Part shown: piece by piece, positions 11,346 through 23,000 of the stretch
How positions within the stretch are numbered: position 1 is the stretch's first letter
How the letters are laid out: each line of letters starts with the position of its first letter
Origin: Seminavis robusta
Lineage: Eukaryota; Bacillariophyta; Bacillariophyceae; Naviculales; Naviculaceae
Assembly: GCA_903772945.1 (NCBI GenBank)
Contig: CAICTM010000194.1
Coordinates: forward strand, 1-64,000
DNA: 64,000 nt
Reading direction: 5' to 3'
The notes under the pieces: model-generated
What the model saw: only the letters and a program-made list of their open reading frames with translations
Told to the model about the DNA's origin: nothing
Database searches by the model: none
Translations under genes and position numbers: made by a program

Positions 11346-13135
11346 TGTTCTACACCAAATTGCAACCTTTGGTCAAGTCCTCTGCAACTGTACTACGTGC
11401 ACAACTGGCTTGCCAAATAATCGTAGATTCCTCCACCGTAATCCTCTGCAGGGCATTCCTAGGAATTCATTGAAGTTTTGTAAAATGTCTTACTAGCTTT
11501 TTATGAATCCGGCGTTAAATCATCCAGCCCTCTTGGTACACTTCAAACCATAACCAGAAGTGATGGTTTGAAGTACGTGAAAGGATTTCCTATGGACCAA
11601 TCCTTACTAATTTACTAGTGCATGCTTTAACACACCAAAAGCACTTCAAGAAGGCCTCTTAATTGCAGAATCAGCTTTTGTACTTTTTGCCCCTATTCAA
11701 AAGAGCCAAAGTAAATTGCACGAGCCACCCCCAGACCCCCTTCTATGTTTAAATCGTGAGGTGACCTCACGAATTGGAGACGTGGATTCACTGTAGTCTG
11801 TAAATCATACTTTGAAATGCAGTGGAAGCGTCTTGTAAAAAGTCACAGGAGAATATGGTTATTAATCCATCAGCACACGCAACAAGGAGGCTTTACTCTC
11901 TCCGCGTAATTACTTATTCCTGCACAGCTGACTCGACTCACACGCGACTACTCGACTCGACTCGACTCAGACTGTCACTCGACTCACCCGGTTCGCTCTG
12001 GGACCGTTTGCAGATACCGGTAGATTGGATACTAGCTACTACAGTAGTAGCTCCGTCAAGTTTGAGGAAGCCGCGGGGAGAGCATGAGAGCGGCGAGTCA
12101 AGCTCTTGGCAGACTACCATACAGGTACTGCAAAGACCCAGGGATTTTTTCGTGGCAATGTCCGAGAACCCAGCATCTGATTTACTAGTATTTCATTGCT
12201 TAGATCTTGTTTGGCCATGGTTGGTGCATGGTCAGTCAGAAGGCTGTACGTACCGGACACCCAATGGCTTCGCTCGTTGTAGCACCTCCATGGTACACAT
12301 CATCAACTACATCGCATCTCGTAGCTTGCTTTGCCGACGCGTTTGATGTGTATCATCGTTTCTCATGTGATTTCATTTTGAGTTGGAACAGATCCCGTTC
12401 CCCAAATAGCCGCAAAGAGCGAGAAACCGTTTTGAAACAACCCCTTGCCCTTGGGTTTTGATTTTGAGTTTGATTTGGCCTTCCCAAAGAAACGAGACAG
12501 AGGTTTTCTCTCTCTCCCCCCTCTCTTTCTTTCTCGCACAACTTCTTCTTCTGACTTCTTCCTCTCGAAGACATGCATGACGATGTCACCTTTCCCGGTG
12601 CTGCTTGCACTCGCTCCTCGGGGGTCTCGTGGAATTGACTTGCCGGTACGCCTCTCGTCAATTCGCTGGAAAGGTGTCGTCTTGCGGTGGTTCCAGTGGG
12701 GATGGTTAGTCCTTGCGCAAGGTAAAGTTGGTTATTCTGTTTGGTGGGGTCGCCGTTGTTCGTGTCCTTCTTCTCTTTCGTTGCTCTTGTTGCTCTTTTA
12801 GTTGATATGTTGCTTTGGGGGTTCGTCTCGAGCTGCATTGTCCCGATACCTGGTATCCCCTTGTTCTTGATTTGGTATCGCCGTTGTCTTATCATAATCC
12901 ATACATTACGCTCTGCATGTACTGCCGGTAGTGCTACAAGGAAGGAACCATTCCAGGAACGCGGCTAACGCGGCTATCTAATATCTTTTGGATAATACAT
13001 GTATAAGAGAAAATTATGTAGTTTAGAGTATGCAGCCCACTGACGCATCATTCCCTTCCCAGTCACTTCCCCATGGCGAAGATCCAATCTTCAGAGAGAG
13101 AAAGGTACTGTGGATATTGGCTGTAACCATACCGA

Positions 13136-13813
13136 CTAAACTGTATTGAAGTAGTCGCCACCAGCGCCATCGCTCAGCTCTAGCACCTTTTGTTCCCTTG
13201 CGACTCGTCGTTGACGCAATCGCTCCAGAACGGCAACCAAACCCAGCAGACTGACGCACCCTATCGCACCTCCTAGAATGTAGAAGCGTGGATCGTCTTG
13301 GGGCGCACCACTACTCCGGTTTTCATGGTAAAAGACGGCATTCTGGACGGAATTTTGAAGACCCAGGGCAGGTTCCTTGAGCTCTTGTAGAGTTTCATTG
13401 TCCAGTCGCGTCTTGCTGCCAGTCAACTGGTATCCACTGCTACTACTACGGACCGATGCAGTGTATGTCATAAAGTTGTCACAGGAACCATCGGTAGAAC
13501 ACCCCACCATGCCGTAGCACTCGGTACAGACGCCTTCTCCAAAGATTTCCTTGTCAATATCGTACGAGTAAATATCGATGGATCCTCCCACGTAATACAA
13601 GCAGCTTCCTTCGTAATCAAACTCCATTCCATACATGGCGGTGAAGTCGTCATCGTCGTAGCTCATCACTGCCGTACCGGCAATGGTCGAACTGTCTTGG
13701 CATGCGGCATCTTTGTAGGAGAAATATCCATGAAGACTCTCGGTCCAGTCACCAGCACAAGACGATACAAGATAGGCAAAAAAGATCAATGGAGTTGATG
13801 GACGATACCTCAT
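13136..13813 (-). CDS. Small type I membrane protein, unknown family
   Basis: The gene is intronless and encodes 225 residues. A cleavable-looking signal peptide (about 1-20, PLIFFAYLVSSCAG) leads into an ectodomain of about 150 residues that is rich in Tyr, Asp and Ser and has seven Cys residues, including a compact CTECYGMVGC cluster. One membrane span lies at about 177-196 (YILGGAIGCVSLLGLVAVL), followed by a basic stop-transfer stretch (RLRQRRVAR) and a short acidic cytosolic tail. The ATG at 13813 is the natural start because it directly precedes the signal peptide. I do not recognise the ectodomain. Architecture suggests a surface or secretory-pathway protein. Neighbours give no further clue, since both sides are repeat-rich spacer. 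Confidence 0.8.
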   Translation of the reverse strand: MRYRPSTPLIFFAYLVSSCAGDWTESLHGYFSYKDAACQDSSTIAGTAVMSYDDDDFTAMYGMEFDYEGSCLYYVGGSIDIYSYDIDKEIFGEGVCTECYGMVGCSTDGSCDNFMTYTASVRSSSSGYQLTGSKTRLDNETLQELKEPALGLQNSVQNAVFYHENRSSGAPQDDPRFYILGGAIGCVSLLGLVAVLERLRQRRVAREQKVLELSDGAGGDYFNTV

Positions 13814-14169
13814 TGTTGCGTAATTTTGTTAATGCATGTAGTCTGGCTTGGGTTGGGTTGGGAAGGTGTTAAAAGTTCGTTATCTTTCGTTTCTCAAAGT
13901 AAGTGGGTTATTGGGTTGCTGTATGTTCGTTGTGGTGTTTGCGGTGCTCAGTTGGAGCCAAAAAGTGGAGATAAATTGCGGGATACCCAAATGACATTCA
14001 GTCGTTCAAGCGCTAACCCACAACGTTAACAAACGACCAGAAGGAGCGGGTCGATGCATTTGGTTTTGCCGATGCCACATTTCACTACTGTAGCACCCAA
14101 GATAGACTGCGGTACCGTCGTACCGGTATGAGAGAGGCAAACAACTGGAGTGTCCCTCAATCGTGGGTG

Positions 14170-14392
14170 AGTTTAAAATACGACCCAAATCCGACCCTAA
14201 ATCTTTGAAAACCGACCCTAATTCCATGTAGCAATAGGGTCGGTTTTGAAACCCGCCCCTAAATCGAAACCCGTCCCTAAATTAGGGACGTTTTTTCAGA
14301 ATCCGTCCCTAATTTTAGGGTCGGTTTCGAAACCCGACCCTAAAGGGGAATCCGTCCCTAAATCTGACCCAAAATTAGGGTCGGTTTTCGAT
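14170..14392. repeat. CCCTAAA/GGGTCGG palindromic repeat cluster
   Basis: Roughly ten copies of (G)ACCCTAAA or its complement alternate in both orientations within 220 bp. The outer parts form inverted arms: GAAAACCGACCCTAATT at 14207-14223 pairs with AATTAGGGTCGGTTTTC at 14373-14389. Several inner CCCTAAATTAGGG-like palindromes nest inside. It looks like a fold-back element or an amplified palindrome. The 7-mer equals the plant-type telomere unit, but the units are not in head-to-tail array, so I do not call it telomeric. Confidence 0.65.
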
Positions 14393-15812
14393 ATAAGTCA
14401 TGCACGATTGAGGAACGCTCCTGATGTACCCGTAACCAAATGAACTACAGTTGATTTTTTAAAAAATACGATAGTTGGTTATTGAATCGAATCAAACGAG
14501 GAACTCTTGAAAGTGGTTGCAGCCTACTTTCGGAAGCTCCCAAGTTAATAAAAAAATCACTTTCTGTCGGAACATCATATCTATCTGCTGCCTGCGGAGG
14601 CATGTACCGGTAGTGTACCGGTACTACCGGTACAAAGAAAGCAGAGGCACCTATTGCTAGCTAGGACAAAGATCTAGTTTGATAGCTCCGACGGGATTGT
14701 CTAACACTTGAGCAACGTACCGTACTGGCTGCATACCGTACTCTCAATTGCTTCTGGTCCTTCAATGAGTCACTAGTCACTGGCGACTCAGGGGGGAATC
14801 CACCGAAAGCATAATCTAGCTAGCTAGCTACCGTAGAGGAGAGTATTAAATATAAGAGAGAATAGACTGTACCGGAACCAGTACAGGCTGTATCGAAGCT
14901 ATTGACGCAAACGCAAGCACGGTCCCGCTAGGACATTCCATCCGAACTACGACATCTTGAATAAAAGACTTAAATGTACATGAGAAGACTTAAAGGCCAC
15001 TCAACAGCCTCAACCCAACAGCGGCACTCCAGTTCGCTCCTCCTCTTTTGTTGTTACTACAGTAGTATTTCGATTTTCGATACCTTTATCCTCTATCTTT
15101 ACTCTATCAAAATGATGCTATCTCCTCTTTACAGTGGCTACTCCTCTTTCATGGCTACTACTACTCCACCATGACAGGCTCCTCTTGTTTGGTTGGTAGC
15201 GGCAGCGGCAGCCGTTCGATCGATGTCGTTCGATCGTTCGACGGATCGATTCGGTTGACGACGGATCGACTTCTTTCTTCTTCCACGGAGCGACACGGAG
15301 CAACCATGACGCCTCCTCTTCCACGGAGCGACGGCTGCAACTCCTAGTACGACTTGCAGCGGCTTGCTACGGACGCCTCGGATTGATTGGATTAATTGGA
15401 TTGATTGATGCTGCGGAGCGATCTATTTGAGCGGTGAAATGGCTTCTTCCACTCTTTGACGGAGCAACCATGACTCCTCTCCTCTTCCATGGAACGGCCG
15501 TAAGCCTCTGCTAATGATACTACACAAACAACAAGCGGCAGCTACTCTACTACTGTTTGGACTTGTCGATTGACCACAAACATGAACATGAATCTTTTCC
15601 GTTTTGTGGTCATCAAGCCAACAATTCTCCTTTGAACCTTTGGGATGGGTGCTCCTTCATGAAGAGCCACCCACTCCTCTACCAGACTCTACAGTGCAGG
15701 TTGGGTGCTGAGAGTGAGGACAGGAGCACCTTTCCCATGGAGAAATGCATGGCAGAATGACAACAAAATGGAATCCAAGCCTGACTTTTCCTGGATGCTC
15801 CATAGGAAACCT

Positions 15813-15892
15813 TGGAGATAGCAAATCCTTTTGAGGGGCGGCTCTGTGAGTGTGTTGGGGAGCCACTTATAGAAAAGGATTTGCTATCTCCA
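15813..15892. repeat. 80-bp hairpin with 20-bp perfect arms
   Basis: TGGAGATAGCAAATCCTTTT at 15813-15832 is an exact inverted match of 15873-15892. The 40-bp centre contains further complementary GGCTC/GAGCC pieces. A small fold-back transposon remnant is the likeliest explanation. Confidence 0.75.
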
Positions 15893-15929
15893 TGTTTTGG
15901 TAAAGCTAATAGCCATTTGGTCAACACTG

Positions 15930-16043
15930 TTGCCATGGCGATAAAATTCATTTTATTTGCTTCAATCTTTTCTTTGTGGGAACCAGTCATTTCAATGCAG
16001 GATTCGCGAAATGACCATTTCTGTTAGAAATGACCGCTTCCGA
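15930..16043 (+). repeat. Dispersed repeat, copy A
   Basis: This stretch begins TTGCCATGGCGATAAAATT and ends AAATGACC...TTCCG. It aligns over its length, at roughly 70 percent by eye, with 18432-18538 in the same orientation. The best-preserved piece is GATTCGCGAAATGACCA versus GATTCGTGAAATGACCA. The two copies bracket the gene at 16348-18234. Confidence 0.6.
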
Positions 16044-16347
16044 TTTTGGTTTGGCCAAAACCAATTTTGGAATTGTCAAATGAATCTGCACCGGAGGGCC
16101 AGTCCGTACTGCTGCATCTTGCACCGCTCATCATACGTACAGTACCTATCAGGGCCGGTCCTTGATAACGATGATTTGACAATCGTTCAGTCGAGACGGC
16201 AACAAACACACAACACACTCTCGCTGTTCCTTGATCGTTTCACAAGATCGAGGATCCTCATAGACAAGCGATATTATATAATAATACACACCCGCGAGGG
16301 CCGGTACTATACATCTTGCACAATACAATTCTATAAAATACATTATA

Positions 16348-18234
16348 ATGAATGAGGACGACGTCCTTAAAGTTTGTTTGTCTGTGTGGGACGAACAGGA
16401 CCAACTTCCAAAGCTCATTGCCACTCTCAACGGCATCGCCGCCCGCAACATTGACGCCCAAGGAGAGGGAGACAAACAAACCATTAATAAACAAGTGAAA
16501 TTCAAAGTGGAGATTGGTGGTACTAGCACGCGAAGCTACTGGAAAAGCAAGGAGGATTGGGAAAAAGCCATTGCAAAAGCTTGCAACAATTGGACTCTCT
16601 TAATTCAAGCTTTGTATTCGAACCAAGCAATCCTTCAAAAACCTCTTGTCGTGAGGTTTTCCAGTCCCACGGGTGACCGTCCCTTTGATGAACCTTGCTC
16701 GTCAAATGCCGAATTCAAGGTCGTGACCCAGATTGCGGCTTTCCTTTGTCCGCGTTTGCTTTCCGTGCAAGTGACCATGGACGATCAAGTAGCAAAGGAA
16801 TCTTTTGTCAAGTCGTTGACTGAATTTCTACAAAAATTTGCCCCCATTTTCAGTTGTTCCTTGACCTTTCGCAGTGCGACGAGTACCACCACTATCAATA
16901 ACAGTACCACCACTTTGCAGGTCGCGGACGATTTTTTTGCTGCCTTGCTTGGCATTCATAAGCTTAATATGCATCTAGCCCTGGACGAGCATCAGCAAGA
17001 GCAAGATTCCATGCCACGACAGGCTCCGGTGGCAGTATCCTTTTGTCATTATTTGTCCCAGGCGTGGACCAATCCAAGTAGCCACCAAAACCGCTGCAGG
17101 CTCCGAAGCATCACCTTGCACGGAAACTACTCTCATCAGAATGATGAGACCGCAGCGGAAGCAGCCATTCGAGCATTCTTCCAACTCTTTCAACAGTCCC
17201 ACAACACCATGCATTGGCTTTCTATGGAAACCGCTGCTCCCTTCGACCACCCCGGAGGATGCACGATGATGCAAGGCTTTTCTTGTCCCTACCGCCAGGA
17301 CACGGGGCTGTTGTTTTGGCGGAAGGACGACGAGACCAAAGCCGATTTGACTTTGCACATTTTTGGGTGGCCCAGCAACCTCAACCATGGCGTGTGTCCA
17401 TTAGAGCTAGCCATTTGCAATTCTTTGGAGCAATTCGGTACGCTGCCTCCTTCCACCCCTGCCGACCCTCCTGCTGTTGGCAATGTTGTTGGTGGTGCTG
17501 CTGCTGCGGCTGCTGCTGCTGCTCCTTCAACTAGTGGTTGTGGCTGCAAAAGGCTGAAGCATTTGGACGTTTTCTTTGGCCGAACCACAACATCCAATGT
17601 TCTGGAACGCCTGCTCCGTAATGCATTGGGTACCAACAAGGTTCTTCAGCAACAATTACGAACGTTGAGCTTGGGAATTTTTTGTCCTTCTTCCTCCCGA
17701 CTCCAGCATCTGTATTCGTATTTGGTGGATCTTGTGCCCCAAATGACAAGCTTGCGGGAGCTCACGGCTCGGCCTATTTTTGAGGTTTTTCTGACTCCTT
17801 TGCCCCTACCAGGTCGCAACGAGGAGGAACAACTAAGACGTTTTCCGACTCAGTTGACGACTAGTCTCCTGGACGGTCTCCGAGCCAATACCTGTATCGA
17901 AAGGTTTGACTGTTGCGAACACGTACTTCGAGATAGCAGTCGTCACAGTACGAGTTCCTCGATAAACGCAGTCTCCAAGATTCGGCTTATTTGTCGTCGC
18001 AACCAACTCCGCAAACTAATGGATGCCATTATCAAGGGGGTCATGGCCACTGCCGACCAAGTACATCGCCACAACAACATGGGCGAGACGTCTCCACTTC
18101 TTCGTCCCATTGCTCTATTACCGCTGGCCATAAAGGCAGTCCATGACAACCATGAATGTCAAGAGGAGAGTTTCAGTCTGATTTACAATACTCTTCGGGT
18201 GGTATTGCCCAACATTGCAGACGACAAGTTCTAG
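16348..18234 (+). CDS. Cytosolic LRR-like protein, unknown role
   Basis: An intronless frame of 628 residues starts at the ATG at 16348. There is no signal peptide or membrane span. The middle shows irregular leucine-rich units typical of large diatom families of unannotated proteins: LFQQSHNTMHWLSM, LKHLDVFFGRTTTSNVLERL, LRTLSLGIF, MTSLRELTAR and TSLLDGLRANTCIERFD. A low-complexity Gly/Ala insert (about 380-390) precedes a GCGCKRLKHLDV unit. The C-terminal 100 residues carry a conserved-looking pattern (RRNQLRKLMDAI, LLPLAIKAVHDN, IYNTLRVVLPNIAD). LRR folds bind other proteins; no partner can be named. The gene lies between two related repeat copies and has no operon-like neighbour. Confidence 0.8.
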   Translation: MNEDDVLKVCLSVWDEQDQLPKLIATLNGIAARNIDAQGEGDKQTINKQVKFKVEIGGTSTRSYWKSKEDWEKAIAKACNNWTLLIQALYSNQAILQKPLVVRFSSPTGDRPFDEPCSSNAEFKVVTQIAAFLCPRLLSVQVTMDDQVAKESFVKSLTEFLQKFAPIFSCSLTFRSATSTTTINNSTTTLQVADDFFAALLGIHKLNMHLALDEHQQEQDSMPRQAPVAVSFCHYLSQAWTNPSSHQNRCRLRSITLHGNYSHQNDETAAEAAIRAFFQLFQQSHNTMHWLSMETAAPFDHPGGCTMMQGFSCPYRQDTGLLFWRKDDETKADLTLHIFGWPSNLNHGVCPLELAICNSLEQFGTLPPSTPADPPAVGNVVGGAAAAAAAAAPSTSGCGCKRLKHLDVFFGRTTTSNVLERLLRNALGTNKVLQQQLRTLSLGIFCPSSSRLQHLYSYLVDLVPQMTSLRELTARPIFEVFLTPLPLPGRNEEEQLRRFPTQLTTSLLDGLRANTCIERFDCCEHVLRDSSRHSTSSSINAVSKIRLICRRNQLRKLMDAIIKGVMATADQVHRHNNMGETSPLLRPIALLPLAIKAVHDNHECQEESFSLIYNTLRVVLPNIADDKF

Positions 18235-18386
18235 TACGGTGAAATCAAGCGATCTTTGATTGATTGACAATGCTGGATGGACTGTCCATCGCGCCACAAC
18301 ACTCTGTGCAATTCGTAAGAGTCCTCTGGCAGACTCAGTTAGAACAATGTAAAGGTAGAGCTAGAGACCATTTGGCCAGCACTACT

Positions 18387-18420
18387 GGCTTCCGTAGATA
18401 ATTTCCCTACTCTAAACCCC
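18387..18420 (-). repeat. Dispersed 34-bp repeat, copy 1
   Basis: This 34-mer (GGCTTCCGTAGATAATTTCC...) is an exact inverted match of 61494-61527. The end TACTCTAAACCCC is also present, inverted, at 44561-44579. Three copies over 43 kb show a dispersed family rather than a local duplication. Confidence 0.8.
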
Positions 18421-18431
18421 TTCTATAAAAC

Positions 18432-18538
18432 TTGCCATGGTGGTAAAATTTATCTTTTCTTTGTTCTTTGTTATTCTTTGAACCAAGAGTAATTCACAAC
18501 CGATTCGTGAAATGACCACTTCTGGGTCCCTATTTCCG
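18432..18538 (+). repeat. Dispersed repeat, copy B
   Basis: This is the partner of the copy at 15930-16043, in the same orientation. It begins TTGCCATGGTGGTAAAATT and contains GATTCGTGAAATGACCACTT. It directly follows the 34-bp repeat at 18387-18420, so both may belong to one larger degraded element. Confidence 0.6.
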
Positions 18539-20033
18539 AAAACCGAAACATAACCGTCAAAAACGCTCACATTTTGACACCTGTCAGCGGTACATAAAGT
18601 CATCCTGTACGCTGTACTCTACGTAACCGCGAATAACCATTCGTGGAAGTAGACTTCTCTGACGCACCTGTACTAGTACTGGTAACAGTACGGGCTACCG
18701 GTACAGTACCAAAAAGATTGAGTCGATTGAGATTCTGTGAATGAAGACTACATGTACCGGTATCCCGAGAGCTGCATGGAGCGTTTGGGTGTTTGGGTAC
18801 GCAGCCTACTACTAGAGCTTCGCAAATGATATCAGCTTACATATTATTGAATTCTTCCATTTCCTGTGCCTACCAGTAGCCCCTTTTCGGTATCCCAGCT
18901 GATCATAACTGTGTGCGAACTGATGTTTGGTAGGACTTCCACTCCGAAATGAAGGCCTCCTTCCGTCGCGAGGCAGTGCGTCATACCGACCCAGCCATGT
19001 GTTCGACGAATGACCGTTTTCCAGTCTCGAACGACAACGATGTTGGTGCATCTCCTGGTCGCACCATGTTGGCATCGTTATCCAGCTCTCACCGACCCAG
19101 CCATTCGGGTAGAGTTGGTGAGTAGCTAGCAAGTGGCTGGCTCATCGCTGTTCGCTTCTGCAATGTTCCGTGGAACTCTCACCAAGTCACCAAGTGTCTG
19201 TGCTCTACTAGTAGTAGCGTACTGGTAGAGCACTCTCGAGCTCTCGAGCCCCGTGCGTACTTGATCTTGCATGGACGGGAGGGGTGGGGAGGTTGGGACG
19301 GTAATTCCTGAGAGCTCTCCAAAGTGGTTGTTTGGCTTCTTCGGGCCTTCTTTCGCATTGAAATAATTCGCCCCGCAATCCTCTTCCTTTCTGAACATCA
19401 GATTCGATTCTAGCTTAGATTCTAAAAGCTGTTCTAAACATACATGACCGTGTCACGTGTCACACTTCAGGTTTCAAGTCGGCCCACACGGTGGGCCACA
19501 CCCTCTTTGGAGGTGCGGTCGGTGAGTTACCAGCAAGACCCAGTAAGACTTAACAATTTTACAAGTAAGTGTTTAGTTCTGGTGAATTCAGCAACCGACT
19601 AAGAAGAGAGCTTTGCGATTGTAGATTTTCAGGGAGCTTTGACACAGAATAACTCTTTTAAAATGTTACATCAATTTACCTGACTACCCAGGTTGTAAGG
19701 ATGTACTGCTGTAATTTGCAAAGTATCGTTTAGGCTCGGCCGCACACTAGATCGGCTACAGTGTAGCCGCTTTAGGTTAGAGTTGACTCTCACTCAACCA
19801 CACACCAGCCGCTCATGTGGTACCAATAGACTCCTCTTTTAGAACGTGCTCTACCCTCTCTTTGCCTATGTTGGTGGCCCGCAGGGCCAATCTAGGTCTA
19901 CATACATGAATAGCTAGTATGGGAGGTTTGGCGGCTACCAGATTGCTGTTTGGCGCACGGGTAGAACGGTACTGAATCAACGTGACTGGACTTTTTTCAT
20001 ATTTTTGCACAAAGTATTGAAAAGCAACTGACA

Positions 20034-23000
20034 ATGACGCCCAATCGGAGGGAAAATGCTGGGTCTTCTACCCCTCGATCATCGACTAGAGCAAGCAACA
20101 ATGGCAGAGGCCAGTCGCTGCCACAGAGCACCCCTTTGCGCAGTGTTACCACTGGTAGATCTCCAAATTCTTGCTCTGTTTCAGAAATGACAACCACACC
20201 TTCACGAAATGGAAATGAATCCAACGGAACAGACAGCGTAGCATTTGATCCAGGACGCTATGAAGAAGAGTATGATAGAGCTCGGTATGCAGAGAATGCG
20301 GGTGATCCAGAATCAGAAGATGAAGGGGACGGTCCAGGGAACATTTCCATTATCCGAGATGTTGCAGTGGAAAGAAATGCTCATGTAGAAGAAAACTTGG
20401 CGGCCTTGCACGATGAGACTGATTTCATTGCATCTTCAGAAGAAACCAATCCCTTCATCTCTAATACTGTCATTGAAGGAGCTCCACCAAACTGGAATCG
20501 TCCTGCTCCTCCTGACAAGTGGAAGCCCTTGAAAGTCAAGACGGACAAGGGTGAGCCATTATTTGCGAATGTGGACAATCCTGGTGGATGGTCGCAATTC
20601 AGCTACCAACCTCGCTTTGCAAAAGCGACGAGCACAGTAGCCAAGGCAAATGGTGGGAAGACATACCTTCACCATAGTCTTCCAACAGGCGCAACTCCAG
20701 TTCCAGTTGATACTTCCAGTGGACGGCGCCAGATTGGAGGCTATGAATTTCATTATGCTGGCTGGACTTGCACTGATCCAAATATTTCATCATTCAGAAG
20801 TGGAGCGACACGAGAGAATATGTTTCCCGATGACAGGAAGGGATCATTAGACAAAGCAAAGCTGGAGCTATTGGGGCTGACAAAGGAGAGAATGTCTGAA
20901 GAGGATGGAACACCTGATGCTTTGTTCTTCCACCAACTCCTCCTTCCAGTCTGTGATCCAAGCAAATCTGGAATTGTTGGTGATCCAAGAAAAGGATATT
21001 ATCACTTTGTGTCGAGATGGTCCAACCTGTATGCGATGGGCGAACTCGAATTGGGCAATGGATATGGTCATGATTACAAGTGCACTAATCCAGCTGAACT
21101 CCTTCGATGGGATGGAGTTGTTGGCATGGATGGTGTCCGCGGTGGCTCGAATGGAGCAATGCTGAGACGTTTCAACAACCAAGAGGGAAACACTGCGTAC
21201 TGTCCTTTCATTGCTGGTACAATGTCCAAGACTCGGTGGCTTGAACTGAAAAGAGTGTACAAGCTGTGCAATAACAGAGAGGTTCCCAAGAAAGGGGAGG
21301 AAGGATATGACCCGGCATACAAGTATGACTTCATTTATCGGACTCTGGTTAATAATTGCAATGCTTTGACCAAAGAAGCAGGCCTGGACTTGGCTGCAGA
21401 TGAGACAACTTGGGGGCACAATGGTCATGGCGAAGCTGGAAGTGGTCTCGTGTCTCTCATCTTAAACAAGCCCCACATCACCAAAGGTGGACAGATTGTC
21501 ATGGTGGTTGATGTTGATCGAATTCGGCTGCGAGGTTACGTCCACCGGCACAAGCTACATAAGAAGCCTGCCGATTGGCACTGCACAGAAGGTCAACTTG
21601 AAGCAAGGATGCTTGTGGATCAGATCACGCCTCTTGTTATTGGATATGGCGAAGCAGATGAGAATGATCCATTCAAACCGAAAGGAATCTTCTCAGATTT
21701 GCCTCACATTACATGGGATAATTACTTCTCAGGCGACAACATCTTGGAGTATGCCGGCAATATTGGTTTTGGAATGACAATGACATGTCGTCGTGACAGG
21801 CTTCCTTCCTCTGTTCCCTCCAAGTACATGCAAAAAGAGAAGACACCAGTTTCTATTCGATCAAAGGTGGCAAGATTTGAGAATCCCATTGTCATGACGA
21901 AGAAGCTGCGTGCAGCTGGAACTAATATTGTGTTCTGTACTTTTCAGAGCACGTCTTCCTGTAACATTGCCACTGTCAATGCTCTTAACAGTTGTGGCCT
22001 CTATGCACACAGTAAAGAACGAGGAAGAGGTTCTCAGAAAAGACAATGGGCGATTGAAATGAACGAAGCAAGGGAACTCTACTTGAAAACATATGGGGCG
22101 ATTGACAGATTGGACCACATGGTTCAAAACTGCCGACTCTGCTACAGGCAAGTTCTGTTGATTGCATAAACTGTTTCGATTTTTTTATGTCTAACATTTG
22201 TTATTCTCTTTCTGCAATCAGGTCATGGAAGTACTGGCATTCCGCAATGCTCCACGCTAAGGGAATTGCAATTGTTGTTGCCTATGACATGTACCTTGAG
22301 TGTGCTGAAGGAAACCTTGATCCTGCTTGGAAGATTGAGAAGCCAATTGACTTCTTTCGTTTCAGAGAGAAACTTGCCAAGCAAATGTGCCAATACACAC
22401 CAACCACTCGAAAGTATGCTGGTGATGAAAACTTTCGAGTGGCAACAAAGCAGCCTCAGAATCGCCGCTCTCCAACACCAAGACCAAACAAGCGAAAGCT
22501 ACCCACTCCATCATCAAGCAGCCATTCCACCACTTCCACATTATCGGCGCAGGATGTTCAGGATGCAAATGGCAGATTGTGTGGCAGACTTGATAAACTC
22601 TGCGCTCATATGGATTCAGTTGAAAGGCTTCCAAAGCACAGAACCAAGGTTTGTGTTGTTTGCGGTGGCGATTCAGCTCACATCTGCAAGCTGTGCAACA
22701 AGGTGATGCATTTCCAACTTCCAAAGAAGAAAGATGGCCAACCGGATACTGGCATGGTGACTTGCTTTGTTCGTTACCATGACACCTCTTTCTTTGGTTT
22801 GTGCCGTGATGACTGGGAACTCCGTGGAATTAAGCGCACTGATTGGTGTTTCCCAGCACAAGATGCAATGCAACAACATGCTCTGGAAATGGTTGATTTG
22901 CACAATGAAGCACTCAAAAACTCGAAGAGACGCACAAATGATAACAGCACTGGTGGCAGCATTGGCAACAACAGGACTTCCACACTGGCTTCCAGGGATA

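Larger units (their letters stand above)
9964..13135. other. Repeat-rich intergenic region, no convincing gene
   Basis: Open frames here are either products of the minisatellite (11005-11345) or of CT-rich sequence (12350-12900) and show no domain, leader or membrane pattern that I trust. Other contents are a short tandem patch at 10190-10262, an inverted repeat around 11547-11576 (CTTCAAACCAT ... ATGGTTTGAAG), a CGACT-type simple repeat at 11932-11987, and ACCGGT patches at about 10980 and 12016. Confidence 0.5.
13814..16347. other. Repeat-rich intergenic region
   Basis: It holds the CCCTAAA palindrome cluster (14170-14392), ACCGGT clusters at about 14606-14633, a GCTAGC run at 14816-14832, degenerate repeats of CTTCCACGGAGCGAC at about 15270-15500, the hairpin at 15813-15892 and the dispersed repeat copy at 15930-16043. 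I find no gene. Confidence 0.5.
18235..20033. other. Intergenic region
   Basis: Besides two dispersed repeats (18387-18420 and 18432-18538), it has ACCGGT patches near 18690-18760, two copies of CCGACCCAGCCAT (about 18988 and 19090) and a perfect 17-bp palindrome CGGCTACA-G-TGTAGCCG at 19753-19769. It should contain the promoter of the transposase gene and, if still present, its left terminal repeat, which I could not recognise. Confidence 0.45.

Noticed and set aside
10955-11365. Minus-strand frame of 136 residues with repeated GWDNSYGSRLGQQ
   Set aside because: It is the translation of the minisatellite at 11005-11345; composition follows the repeat and there is no independent coding sign.
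11822-12346. Plus-strand frame of 174 residues
   Set aside because: It crosses a CGACT simple repeat and shows no recognisable protein pattern.
12353-12895. Minus-strand frame of 180 residues
   Set aside because: It arises from CT-rich sequence, is full of Lys/Arg/Glu low complexity, and has no domain or leader; the opposite strand is also open.
14170-14392. Interstitial telomere array
   Set aside because: The heptamers alternate in orientation and spacing instead of standing head to tail.
18812-19132. Minus-strand frame of 106 residues
   Set aside because: No leader, domain or sensible composition; the region has small internal duplications.
20868-21428. Long minus-strand frame inside the transposase gene
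   Set aside because: It is antisense to the DDE core, whose coding strand is certain.
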